Below, piece by piece: positions 27,149-34,676 of a stretch of 38,786 nucleotides of DNA; position 1 is the first letter of the stretch, and each line of letters opens with the position of its first letter. The stretch comes from an uncultured Bacteroidales bacterium (GTDB lineage Bacteria > Bacteroidota > Bacteroidia > Bacteroidales > Bacteroidaceae). The notes under the pieces are model-generated. The model saw only the letters and a list, made by a program, of their open reading frames with translations. It searched no databases and was not told the DNA's origin. The stretch lies in the NCBI GenBank assembly GCA_902801475.1, contig CADCIO010000029.1, positions 1-38,786 on the forward strand. Direction: 5' to 3'. A program made the position numbers and the translations under genes.

Positions 27149-27877
27149 ATGAAATATGTACATTATTATATAATAGGGTGTCTATGGGCACTGATGATGC
27201 TTCTCCCCTCCCCTTCTGGCGTGGCTCATGCACAGAAGCGGAAGGTGATGAATCGTCCCTACATTGACCAGCGCATGTTCCACTACGGATTTCTTGCTGG
27301 TGTGCATCTGCAAGACATCGAGTTGGAGCAAAACGGCTTTGTCAATGAGGCGGGCGACCAATGGTTTGCTGAGACACCTAACTACGAGCCAGGCTTCTCC
27401 GTGGGTATCTTGGGCGAGTTCTATCTGACCAAGCATCTGGGCTTGCGCATCATCCCCACCATGCACTTCGGCACGAAGAACCTCACGTTCCACAACGAGC
27501 TGAACGGGAGCAAGCAGTATCAGACCATCAAATCGACGTACATCACTGTGCCCATCGACATCAAGTTTGCGGCAGAGCGTTTCAACAACTACCGCCCCTA
27601 CATGATGGTGGGTGTGACCCCTGCACTTGACCTGACAGTGAAGAAGCACAAGCAGTATCTGCTTAGACAGACGGACTTGTATCTGGAGGCGGGCTTCGGT
27701 TGTGACTACTACCTGCCCTTCTTCAAGTTCATCCCTGAGGTAAAGTTCATGTACGGACTCTCCAACGTCATCAACAAGAATCGTGGGGACATCAGGGACG
27801 AGTCGGAACTCATCTTCACGCAGTCAGTGAACAGCGCCAAGAGCAAGATGATTGTCTTCACCTTCTATTTTGAATGA
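27149..27877 (+). CDS. porT: PorT, type IX secretion system protein
   Basis: The 242-residue protein has a signal peptide ending AHA before Gln29, then an outer-membrane beta-barrel sequence. The segments QRMFHYGFLAGVHLQDIEL, YEPGFSVGILGEFYL, HLGLRIIPTMHFG, STYITVPIDIKF, NYRPYMMVGVTPALDL and DYYLPFFKFIPEVKFMYGL closely follow PorT of Porphyromonas gingivalis as I remember it, including the length and the SRMVTLSFYFE-like end (here SKMIVFTFYFE). PorT is needed for type IX secretion. A generic PorT-family barrel is the alternative. The gene is 26 bp before the glycosyltransferase. Confidence 0.88.
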   Translation: MKYVHYYIIGCLWALMMLLPSPSGVAHAQKRKVMNRPYIDQRMFHYGFLAGVHLQDIELEQNGFVNEAGDQWFAETPNYEPGFSVGILGEFYLTKHLGLRIIPTMHFGTKNLTFHNELNGSKQYQTIKSTYITVPIDIKFAAERFNNYRPYMMVGVTPALDLTVKKHKQYLLRQTDLYLEAGFGCDYYLPFFKFIPEVKFMYGLSNVINKNRGDIRDESELIFTQSVNSAKSKMIVFTFYFE

Positions 27878-27903
27878 AACCCAACCGTTAATTGTCAACT
27901 GTC

Positions 27904-28971
27904 ATGAAATATTCTGTCATCATACCCGTGTATAACCGTCCCGACGAGGTGGACGAACTGCTCGAGAGCCTGACGCACCAGACGGTCAAGGACTTCGAGG
28001 TGGTGGTGGTGGAAGACGGTTCCACTGTGCCCTGCAAGGAGGTGGTGGAAAAGTACACGGACAAGCTCGACATCCAATACCTCACCAAGAAGAATGGGGG
28101 TCCTGGCCCTGCACGCAACTATGGCGTGGAGCATTCGAAGGGTGAGTATGTGCTCATTCTCGACAGCGACTGCGTGTTGCCCGAGGGCTATCTGGCAGCC
28201 ATCGAGAAAGAATTGACAGACAATCCCTGCGATGCTTTCGGAGGTCCAGATGCGGCACATGAGTCATTCACCAACGTGCAGAAAGCCATCTCCTACAGCA
28301 TGACCTCGTTCTTCACCACTGGAGGCATCAGAGGGGGCAAGAAGAAGGGAGCGATGGACAAGTTCTATCCACGTTCCTTCAACATGGGCATGAAGAGGGA
28401 GGTGTATCTCAAGCTGCACGGATTCAGTAAGATGCGCTTTGGCGAGGACATCGATTTCAGTTACCGCATTGTGGAGGCTGGCTACACATCAAGGCTCTTC
28501 CCCGAGGCATGGGTGTGGCACAAGAGAAGGACGGACATGGACAAGTTCTTCAAGCAGGTGTTCAATTCGGGTATCGCCCGCATCAACCTGACCAAACGAC
28601 ATCCAGGCACTTTGAAACTGGTGCACCTGTTGCCGATGGTCTTCACAGTGGGCGTGCTGTTGCTCATTGCGGCAGCAGTGTTCTTTAGGATGTGGGACTA
28701 CTACAACCAGACCGCCACAGGCATCCTGTTGCCCAACGGAGGTTTCATCCCCATGTATGGGCTCTGCCTGCTGCCCATCGCGCTCTATATGCTGCTCATC
28801 TTCATCGATTCCAGCATCAAGAACAAGAGTGTGGTCATCGGATTTCTCAGTGTGGAGGCAGCCTTCGTGCAACTGATGGGTTACGGCTTCGGCTTCCTGA
28901 AAGCATGGTGGTTGCGCTGTGTGCAAGGCAAGGACGAATTTACGGCATTTGAAAAGAACTTCTATGATTAG
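27904..28971 (+). CDS. Family 2 glycosyltransferase with C-terminal membrane spans
   Basis: The 355-residue protein has the GT-A fold start MKYSVIIPVYNRPDEVDELL, VVVVEDGST, then NGGPGPARNYGV and the metal-binding LDSDC with Asp87/Asp89. Two or three hydrophobic spans follow at about 240-325 (MVFTVGVLLLIAAAVFF, GLCLLPIALYMLLIF). Donor and acceptor are unknown; an envelope polysaccharide or glycolipid is likely. I chose ATG 27904 over the GTG at 27892. The end overlaps radC by 8 bp, which ties it to the same transcript. Confidence 0.92.
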   Translation: MKYSVIIPVYNRPDEVDELLESLTHQTVKDFEVVVVEDGSTVPCKEVVEKYTDKLDIQYLTKKNGGPGPARNYGVEHSKGEYVLILDSDCVLPEGYLAAIEKELTDNPCDAFGGPDAAHESFTNVQKAISYSMTSFFTTGGIRGGKKKGAMDKFYPRSFNMGMKREVYLKLHGFSKMRFGEDIDFSYRIVEAGYTSRLFPEAWVWHKRRTDMDKFFKQVFNSGIARINLTKRHPGTLKLVHLLPMVFTVGVLLLIAAAVFFRMWDYYNQTATGILLPNGGFIPMYGLCLLPIALYMLLIFIDSSIKNKSVVIGFLSVEAAFVQLMGYGFGFLKAWWLRCVQGKDEFTAFEKNFYD

Positions 28972-29731
28972 GAAAGATTTTAAGCCTTTCAATGAAGAGC
29001 CTGTGCAGAAGGTGAAGGAAGAGGTTGAAGAGATGGAAGAAGTGATCCTTCATACCCCCATCAAGCGACAGGCAGAGGAAGACCGTCCCCGTGAGAAGCT
29101 CATGGCGAAAGGGGTGGAGGCGCTGACCAATGCCGAACTGCTGGCCATCCTCATCGGAGGTGGCACGACAAAGAAGACGGCTGTGGAGCTGATGCAGGAA
29201 GTGCTGAGCGACTGCGGCAACTCACTCCGCAACCTCAACCTCATGACCCTGCAAGACCTGATGCGATTCAACGGCATCGGCGAGGCAAAGGCACTGACCA
29301 TCATCGCTGCCGCAGAGATCGGCAAACGTCGCATGATGGAGGACTGCAAGGACATCCCGCAGTTCAGAACAGGAGCCGATGTGCTGAAGTTCATGACGCC
29401 ACACCTGCAGACGCTGACCCACGAGAAGAGTTGGGTGCTGCTGCTCAACAACAATGCACGTCTGCTCCACTTCGCCCAACTCAGTACGGGAGGTTTGACA
29501 GAAACGATGGTTGATGTGCGGATGCTGCTTAAGATTGCATTGCTGCACGATGCCACCAGTTTCATCCTCGTCCACAACCACCCCAGCGGCAATATGCGCC
29601 CCAGCCGCTACGATGAGGAACTGACCCAACGGGTGGAACGAGCCGCACAAGCAGTCAACCTGCGAATGATTGACCATGTAATAGTGACTGAAGGAGAATA
29701 CTACAGCTTCTCCGAAAATGGAAAGATATGA
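28964..29731 (+). CDS. radC: RadC/JAB-domain protein
   Basis: The 255-residue protein has a helix-hairpin-helix (LMRFNGIGEAKALTI, about 99-113) and a C-terminal JAB/MPN domain with the metal motif HNHPSGNMRPSRYD (204-217). The family is named for a supposed DNA-repair role that is now doubted. The N-terminal 35 residues are acidic and longer than usual. It overlaps the preceding glycosyltransferase by 8 bp and the next gene by 4 (ATGA). Confidence 0.95.
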   Translation: MIRKDFKPFNEEPVQKVKEEVEEMEEVILHTPIKRQAEEDRPREKLMAKGVEALTNAELLAILIGGGTTKKTAVELMQEVLSDCGNSLRNLNLMTLQDLMRFNGIGEAKALTIIAAAEIGKRRMMEDCKDIPQFRTGADVLKFMTPHLQTLTHEKSWVLLLNNNARLLHFAQLSTGGLTETMVDVRMLLKIALLHDATSFILVHNHPSGNMRPSRYDEELTQRVERAAQAVNLRMIDHVIVTEGEYYSFSENGKI

Positions 29732-30063
29732 CAAAATACGAAGTAGAAGAAAAGACCGTTGAATACCTCAAGACGGTGTTTGACCCCGAAATTCCCGTGA
29801 ATGTGTGGGATCTCGGCATGATATACAAGATAGATGTGAAGGAAACCGCTGAACCTGCCGACGGTAAGGACTTCGACGTGGACATCGACATGACCTTCAC
29901 AGCCCCCAACTGCCCTGCCGCCGACTTCATTCTCGAAGACATCCAGCAGAAGTTAGAGGGCATCCCTGCCGTCAAAAGCGTGAACGTGAACGTGGTCTTT
30001 GAACCAGAATGGAACAAGGACATGATGAGCGAAGAAGCAAAACTCGACTTAGGGTTTATGTAA
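29728..30063 (+). CDS. MIP18/DUF59 family iron-sulfur assembly factor
   Basis: The 111-residue protein has the DUF59 core DPEIPVNVWDLGMIY near residue 19 and FTAPNCPAADFI around the conserved Cys, plus VNVNVVFEPEW. This is the family of SufT/MIP18, which helps Fe-S cluster delivery. There are no suf genes beside it here. Its start overlaps the radC stop as ATGA. Confidence 0.9.
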   Translation: MTKYEVEEKTVEYLKTVFDPEIPVNVWDLGMIYKIDVKETAEPADGKDFDVDIDMTFTAPNCPAADFILEDIQQKLEGIPAVKSVNVNVVFEPEWNKDMMSEEAKLDLGFM

Positions 30064-30091
30064 GAGGTGAGAGGTATGAGGTGAGAGGTGA
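30064..30091. repeat. Heptamer tandem repeat
   Basis: Four 7-bp units follow the stop codon directly: GAGGTGA, GAGGTAT, GAGGTGA, GAGGTGA. It lies in the short gap before lpxH. Such GAGGTGA runs are short intergenic repeats; copy number may vary between strains. Confidence 0.85.
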
Positions 30092-30104
30092 GAATTAAGA
30101 GAAT

Positions 30105-30968
30105 ATGAAGAATATATACTTTATCAGCGATGCCCATCTGGGAAGCCGTGCCATCGAGCACCGACGCACACAGGAGCGGCGTCTGGTCAATTTCCTCGAC
30201 AAAATCAAGGAGAAGGCGGAGGCTGTCTATATGATGGGCGATATGTTCGACTTCTGGTTCGAATACCAAGAGGTGGTGCCCAGGGGCTATACCCGTTTCT
30301 TGGGCAAAATCAGCGAACTGACTGACTTGGGTGTGGAGGTGCACTATTTCTGCGGTAATCACGACATGTGGATGCTGGATTATCTGGAGAAAGAGTGCGG
30401 CGTCATCGTCCATCGTCAGCCATGCACTTTGGAAATCCGCGGAAAGGTCTTCTATCTGGCCCATGGCGACGGCATCGGCATTGAGGACAAGGGTTGGCAG
30501 ACACGTTTCATGTTCTCGTGCTTCCGCAACAAGACCTTGCAGGGGATGGCTCGCTGGATTCATCCCCATTGGTTCATGAACTGGGGGCTGAACTGGGCAA
30601 AGCATTCACGCATGAAACGTCCTAACCGAGCTCTTGTACCTGATGAAGAGGGACGCGTCATGACCAAGGATGGTTTCAAGAACGACACCAAATTGGTAGG
30701 CTATGAGAGTGCGCCCGACAATGGCGAGACACCTTTCAAGGGCGAAGACAAGGAAGGGCTCGTCATCTTTGCCAAGGACTATCTCAAGAACCATCCCGAA
30801 GTCAATTACTTCATCTTCGGACATCGCCACATCGAGCTCGACCTCATGCTCAGTCGCGAAGCCCGTCTCCTCATCCTCGGTGAGTGGATCACCCTCTTCA
30901 CCTATGCAGTCTGGGATGGCGAATACTTCTTCATGGACAATTTCATTGAGGGCGAGACGGAACTGTAG
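30105..30968 (+). CDS. lpxH: UDP-2,3-diacylglucosamine diphosphatase LpxH
   Basis: LpxH removes UMP from UDP-2,3-diacylglucosamine to give lipid X in lipid A synthesis. The 287-residue protein shows the calcineurin-like metal motifs: SDAHLG (Asp9, His11), GDMFDFWFE (Asp46), CGNHDMWM (Asn85, His86), LAHGDG (His120) and FGHRHIELDL. HRRTQERRLVNFLD near the start fits the family. It is somewhat longer than E. coli LpxH (about 240), with an insertion around 165-215 rich in Lys/Arg and Pro. It ends the porT-lpxH run, before the argR operator. Confidence 0.92.
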   Translation: MKNIYFISDAHLGSRAIEHRRTQERRLVNFLDKIKEKAEAVYMMGDMFDFWFEYQEVVPRGYTRFLGKISELTDLGVEVHYFCGNHDMWMLDYLEKECGVIVHRQPCTLEIRGKVFYLAHGDGIGIEDKGWQTRFMFSCFRNKTLQGMARWIHPHWFMNWGLNWAKHSRMKRPNRALVPDEEGRVMTKDGFKNDTKLVGYESAPDNGETPFKGEDKEGLVIFAKDYLKNHPEVNYFIFGHRHIELDLMLSREARLLILGEWITLFTYAVWDGEYFFMDNFIEGETEL

Positions 30969-30989
30969 AAAATAATTCCTTTATTTTTA

Positions 30990-31034
30990 TGCACTTTATG
31001 CAAAAAATCCTGCATAAAGTGCTTGTTGTATGCA
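30990..31034 (+). promoter_or_regulatory. Inverted-repeat operator, probably for ArgR
   Basis: GCACTTTATGCA (30991-31002) and TGCATAAAGTGC (31011-31022) are perfect 12-bp inverted arms with an 8-bp spacer. TGC-type half sites recur at 30990, 30999, 31011, 31020 and 31031, spaced 9, 12, 9 and 11 bp, close to helical repeats. The right part overlaps the -33 region of the argR promoter. No T-run follows, so it is not a plain terminator. Binding of ArgR here is inferred from position. Confidence 0.65.
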
Positions 31035-31052
31035 GGAAAAGTCGTAACTTTG
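31022..31052 (+). promoter_or_regulatory. argR promoter
   Basis: CTTG (31022-31025), a 19-bp spacer and TAACTTTG (31045-31052) match the Bacteroidota promoter with one mismatch. The start codons at 31073 and 31094 lie downstream. Confidence 0.75.
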
Positions 31053-31072
31053 CAGCCGATTTGTGAATAAAT

Positions 31073-31579
31073 ATGCAAATCCGAGAGAAGACAATGACAG
31101 CAAGACAATCGAGACTTGACATCATCAAGGCAATTATCCAGACGCAGGAGATTGGCAGTCAGGAGGAATTGGCACAGGCGCTCTCGAAACAGGGGGTGAA
31201 CATGACGCAAGCCACCTTGTCGCGCGACCTGAAACTGCTGAAGGTGGTGAAGGGCTTTTCGCCAAAAGGACGTTCCATCTACATGCTGCCTGAGAATCCC
31301 TATTACCGCAGGGTGAGGGAACATCGGCAGACAGGGACAGCCATCCAGAACGGGTTCATGTCAGTGCGGTTCTCAGGGCAGTTGGCGGTCATCAAGTGCC
31401 GACCTGGATACGCCAGCGGATTGGCAAGCGACATTGACAACGCCCACTTCCACGAGGTCATTGGCACCATTGCTGGAGACGACACCATCTTTCTGGCATT
31501 GGAAGAGGGATTCAACAAAGAAACGCTCGAAGCAAATTTAAGAACAATTGTACCGGTATATCCGGGAAGCCATATTTAA
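31073..31579 (+). CDS. argR: Arginine repressor ArgR
   Basis: The 168-residue protein has the ArgR winged-helix domain (SRLDIIKAIIQ, IGSQEELAQAL, MTQATLSRDLKLLKVVK). The C-terminal hexamerisation and arginine-binding domain ends with HEVIGTIAGDDTIFLAL, which carries the arginine-contacting GDD-type motif. ArgR represses arginine synthesis when arginine is plentiful. A second ATG at 31094 (MTARQSRLD) is equally plausible, as the first seven residues are not conserved. It heads the arginine cluster and is separated from the GNAT by a palindromic element. Confidence 0.93.
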   Translation: MQIREKTMTARQSRLDIIKAIIQTQEIGSQEELAQALSKQGVNMTQATLSRDLKLLKVVKGFSPKGRSIYMLPENPYYRRVREHRQTGTAIQNGFMSVRFSGQLAVIKCRPGYASGLASDIDNAHFHEVIGTIAGDDTIFLALEEGFNKETLEANLRTIVPVYPGSHI

Positions 31580-31584
31580 AATAA

Positions 31585-31718
31585 AGACCCTCTCCCCGCC
31601 CCTCCCCCGTAAATGGGGAGGGAGACCATGCGGCGAGAAGGTAAAAAAAACAAACAATAAACACCCCGCATGGCTCTCCCCCTCCACGGGGGAGATGTCC
31701 GAAGGACAGAGAGGGTCT
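31585..31718. repeat. Palindromic mini-element (REP/MITE-like)
   Basis: The 134-bp segment has perfect 10-bp terminal inverted repeats AGACCCTCTC (31585-31594) and GAGAGGGTCT (31709-31718). Inner arms CCATGCGG (31626-31633) and CCGCATGG (31666-31673) extend outward with near-perfect GGGAGA/TCTCCC pairing. Smaller hairpins include CTCCCCC/GGGGAG-type pairs and TGTCC-GAA-GGACA. The centre is A-rich. It holds no gene and fills the gap between argR and the GNAT. Composition (C/G runs) differs from both sides. Confidence 0.8.
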
Positions 31719-31730
31719 AATTCTATAACA

Positions 31731-32366
31731 ATGATATACGAAGACGGAATCAAGGTGATTGTGGCTGATGCCAGCCACGAGAAATATGTGGACTTGGTGC
31801 TGGACACCATCCGCGAGGCAGCGAAGAAACGTGGTACGGGTATTGCTGAGCGCACCCATGAGTATGTGGCCACGAAGATGAAGGAGGGTAAGGCTGTGCT
31901 GGCGCTCGACCCCAGCAAGCAGTCGGAACTGGGTGACACGTTTGTGGGCTTCAGCTACATCGAGACGTGGGGCAACAAGTCGTATGTGACGACCTCTGGT
32001 CTGATTGTGCATCCCGACTATCAGGGACGTAACATCGCCAAGCGCATCAAAGACCACACGTTCACGTTGGCACGTGTGCGATGGCCTCATGCGAAGATTT
32101 TCTCCCTGACCAGTGGAGACGCTGTGATGAAGATGAACACAGCACTGGGGTATGTGCCCGTAAGCTTCAACCAACTGACGGACGATGATGCCTTCTGGCG
32201 CGGTTGCCGTGGGTGTGTCAATCATCCCATCTTGGAAATGAAGGAGCGTAAGTTCTGCATCTGCACAGGCATGCTCTATGACCCTGCAGAACACAAGGGA
32301 GAACCCACCCCGATTGAGATTTTCCAAGAGATCATGAAGGAGATGGTGAAGAGGGGACTGATGTAG
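31731..32366 (+). CDS. GNAT acyltransferase of the arginine cluster
   Basis: The 211-residue protein is a GNAT: the acyl-CoA loop QGRNIAKRI (98-106) is preceded by the beta-4 strand VTTSGLIVHPDY. ALGYVPVSF lies near 138-146. Four cysteines form CRGC (159-162) and CIC (176-178), spaced like a metal site. Between argR and argG, it is the best candidate in the cluster for the first step, N-acylation of glutamate. Because Bacteroidota use N-succinyl intermediates in arginine synthesis, the donor may be succinyl-CoA. That assignment is an inference from position and pathway. I chose ATG 31731; an upstream TTG would run through the palindromic element. Confidence 0.88.
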   Translation: MIYEDGIKVIVADASHEKYVDLVLDTIREAAKKRGTGIAERTHEYVATKMKEGKAVLALDPSKQSELGDTFVGFSYIETWGNKSYVTTSGLIVHPDYQGRNIAKRIKDHTFTLARVRWPHAKIFSLTSGDAVMKMNTALGYVPVSFNQLTDDDAFWRGCRGCVNHPILEMKERKFCICTGMLYDPAEHKGEPTPIEIFQEIMKEMVKRGLM

Positions 32367-32421
32367 AGTGGCGCTGCGCTAAATGAAAAATGAGAAATAA
32401 TAAATGAAAAAAGATATAATT

Positions 32422-33627
32422 ATGGCAGAAAAGAAAAAGGTTGTCGTTGCCTTCAGCGGCGGATTGGACACCAGCTACACAGTGATGTATCTGGCTAAGG
32501 AAAAAGGTTATGAGGTACATGCAGCATGTGCCAACACGGGTGGTTTCTCAGCAGAACAGCTCAAGACGAACGAGGAGAACGCCTATAAGTTGGGTGCCAC
32601 AAAGTATGTGACATTGGATGTGACACAGGAATATTATGCCAAGTCTCTCAAATACATGGTGTTTGGCAATGTGTTGAGAAACAACTGCTACCCCATCTCT
32701 GTAAGTTCTGAGCGCATCTTCCAGGCATTGGCGATTGCACGTTATGCGAAGGAGATTGGCGCCAGCGCGATAGCACATGGCTCGACTGGTGCAGGTAACG
32801 ACCAGATTCGTTTCGATATGACCTTCCTCGTGATGGCTCCTGGTGTGGAAATCATCACGCTGACCCGCGATGGCAACTTGAGCCGTCAGGAGGAGATTGA
32901 TTACCTGAACAAGAACGGCTTTGCTGCTGACTTTGCGAAGCTGAAGTACTCTTATAATGTGGGCATCTGGGGCACTTCTATCTGTGGTGGCGAGATTCTT
33001 GACTCCACACAGGGTCTGCCTGAGTCCGCTTACTTGAAGCACCCCACGAAGGAAGGTCCAGAACTGTTGAAGTTGGGCTTTGAGAAGGGTGAGCTTTGCA
33101 GCGTGAACGGCAAGCACTACGACGACAAGATTGCAGCCATTCAGGCTGTAGAGGAGATTGGTGCTGCTTACGGCATTGGTCGTGACTGCCACGTAGGTGA
33201 CACCATCATCGGCATCAAGGGACGTGTAGGCTTTGAGGCTGCTGCTCCTATGCTGATTATCGGAGCACACCGTTTCTTGGAGAAATACACGCTGTCGAAG
33301 TGGCAACAGTACTGGAAAGACCAAGTGAGCAACTGGTATGGCATGTTCCTGCACGAGAGCCAATACCTCGAGCCCGTCATGCCAGACATCGAGGCCATGT
33401 TGACCTCTTCACAGCGCAACGTGACAGGTGAGGTGACCCTCGAACTCCGTCCACTCTGCTTCCAGACGGTAGGTGTTGACTCACCTAACGACCTCGTGAA
33501 GAACAAGCTTGGCGAGTATGGTGAGACTGCTAAAGCATGGTCATCAGAAGATGCCAAGGGCTTCATCAAGGTGACCTCTACCCCACTCCGTGCTTACTAT
33601 TTGGCACATCCAAACGAAGAAAGATAA
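32422..33627 (+). CDS. argG: Argininosuccinate synthase
   Basis: ArgG joins citrulline and aspartate with ATP. The 401-residue protein has the N-type ATP-binding loop VVVAFSGGLDTSY (7-19), the AHGSTGAGNDQIRFD motif and NVGIWGTSICGGEILDS. The C-terminal domain is complete. An ATG at 32404 would add six residues; MAEKKKV is the more usual beginning. The stop codon overlaps the argC start (TAATG). Confidence 0.95.
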   Translation: MAEKKKVVVAFSGGLDTSYTVMYLAKEKGYEVHAACANTGGFSAEQLKTNEENAYKLGATKYVTLDVTQEYYAKSLKYMVFGNVLRNNCYPISVSSERIFQALAIARYAKEIGASAIAHGSTGAGNDQIRFDMTFLVMAPGVEIITLTRDGNLSRQEEIDYLNKNGFAADFAKLKYSYNVGIWGTSICGGEILDSTQGLPESAYLKHPTKEGPELLKLGFEKGELCSVNGKHYDDKIAAIQAVEEIGAAYGIGRDCHVGDTIIGIKGRVGFEAAAPMLIIGAHRFLEKYTLSKWQQYWKDQVSNWYGMFLHESQYLEPVMPDIEAMLTSSQRNVTGEVTLELRPLCFQTVGVDSPNDLVKNKLGEYGETAKAWSSEDAKGFIKVTSTPLRAYYLAHPNEER

Positions 33628-34643
33628 TGGTGAAAGTCGGTATATTAGGTGCGGCTGGTTATACGGGTGGCGAACTGATTCGTCTGCTCATCAACCATCC
33701 GCAGGCAGAAATCGTCTTTGCGAACAGCGAGTCGAACGCAGGGAACAAGGTATATGATGTGCATGAAGGCTTGATGGGCGACACAGAGCTGGAGTTCACA
33801 TCAGAGATGCCTTTTGACCAGGTCGATGTGGTGTTCTTCTGTTTCGGACACGGCAAGAGCGAGGCGTTCCTGAAGGAGCACAACATTCCTGCGAACGTGA
33901 AGATTATCGATATGGCTCAGGACTTCCGCATCAAGGGCAACCACGATTATGTGTATGGCCTGCCTGAGATTCACAAGGAAGAGATTGCAAAGTGTCAGCA
34001 TTTGGCGAACCCTGGTTGTTTTGCCACTTGCATCCAGTTGGGCTTGTTGCCATTGGCAAAGGCAGGACTACTGACAAACGACATTGCAGTCAATGCCATC
34101 ACTGGCTCAACGGGTGCAGGACAGAAGCCAAGTGCCACAACGCACTTCTCTTGGCGTGACAACAACTTCTCTGTGTATAAGCTTTTCACCCATCAGCACC
34201 TGCACGAGATTTGCCAGACACTGAACGAACTGAAGCCTGCAGAGGCTCCTCATGTGGTGGACACACTGGATGAGGGCTATGAGGCCAAGGGCATCACCGT
34301 CGATTTCATTCCTTACAGAGGCGACTTCGCAAGGGGTATTTTCTGTACGGAGGTGGTGACACTGAATGCTTGCCCAGTGGAGAGCGACATCACCGCTCTA
34401 TACAAATCCTTCTATGAGGAGGCTGCGTTCACGCATTATAGCGACAAGGCGCTGGACTTAAAGCAGGTGGTCAACACCAACAAGGGATTGGTGCATGTGG
34501 AGGTGTTCGGCAAGAAGGTCGTGATCACCTCGATGATCGACAACCTCCTCAAAGGCGCAGTCGGACAGGCAGTACAAAACATGAACATCATGTTTGGCTT
34601 GGATGAAAAGGCAGGACTGAACCTCAAGGCATCAGCCTTCTAA
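33627..34643 (+). CDS. argC: N-acyl-gamma-glutamyl-phosphate reductase
   Basis: ArgC reduces N-acylglutamyl phosphate to the semialdehyde with NADPH. The 338-residue protein starts MVKVGILGAAGYTGGELIRLL and has catalytic Cys131 in ANPGCFATCIQLGLLPL. GSTGAGQKPSATTHFSW and HQHLHEI are characteristic, the latter containing the catalytic-site histidine. I chose ATG 33627, overlapping the argG stop by one base. If the first step uses succinyl-CoA, the natural substrate would be the N-succinyl form. Confidence 0.95.
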   Translation: MVKVGILGAAGYTGGELIRLLINHPQAEIVFANSESNAGNKVYDVHEGLMGDTELEFTSEMPFDQVDVVFFCFGHGKSEAFLKEHNIPANVKIIDMAQDFRIKGNHDYVYGLPEIHKEEIAKCQHLANPGCFATCIQLGLLPLAKAGLLTNDIAVNAITGSTGAGQKPSATTHFSWRDNNFSVYKLFTHQHLHEICQTLNELKPAEAPHVVDTLDEGYEAKGITVDFIPYRGDFARGIFCTEVVTLNACPVESDITALYKSFYEEAAFTHYSDKALDLKQVVNTNKGLVHVEVFGKKVVITSMIDNLLKGAVGQAVQNMNIMFGLDEKAGLNLKASAF

Positions 34644-34671
34644 CTTTCAATTTTCAACTTTCAATTTTCAA
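34644..34671. repeat. 14-bp perfect tandem repeat before argD
   Basis: CTTTCAATTTTCAA occurs twice head to tail (34644-34657 and 34658-34671), immediately after the argC stop and 5 bp before the argD start. It fills the entire spacer. It could affect argD translation by setting the distance between genes; that is inference. Confidence 0.9.
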
Positions 34672-34676
34672 TTGCA

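Noticed and set aside
31585..31718. CRISPR-like repeats
   Set aside because: The repeats are inverted and nested, not regularly spaced direct repeats; no cas genes are near.
31548..31730. N-terminal extension of the GNAT from a TTG
   Set aside because: It would read through the palindromic element and produces Pro/Lys-rich nonsense.
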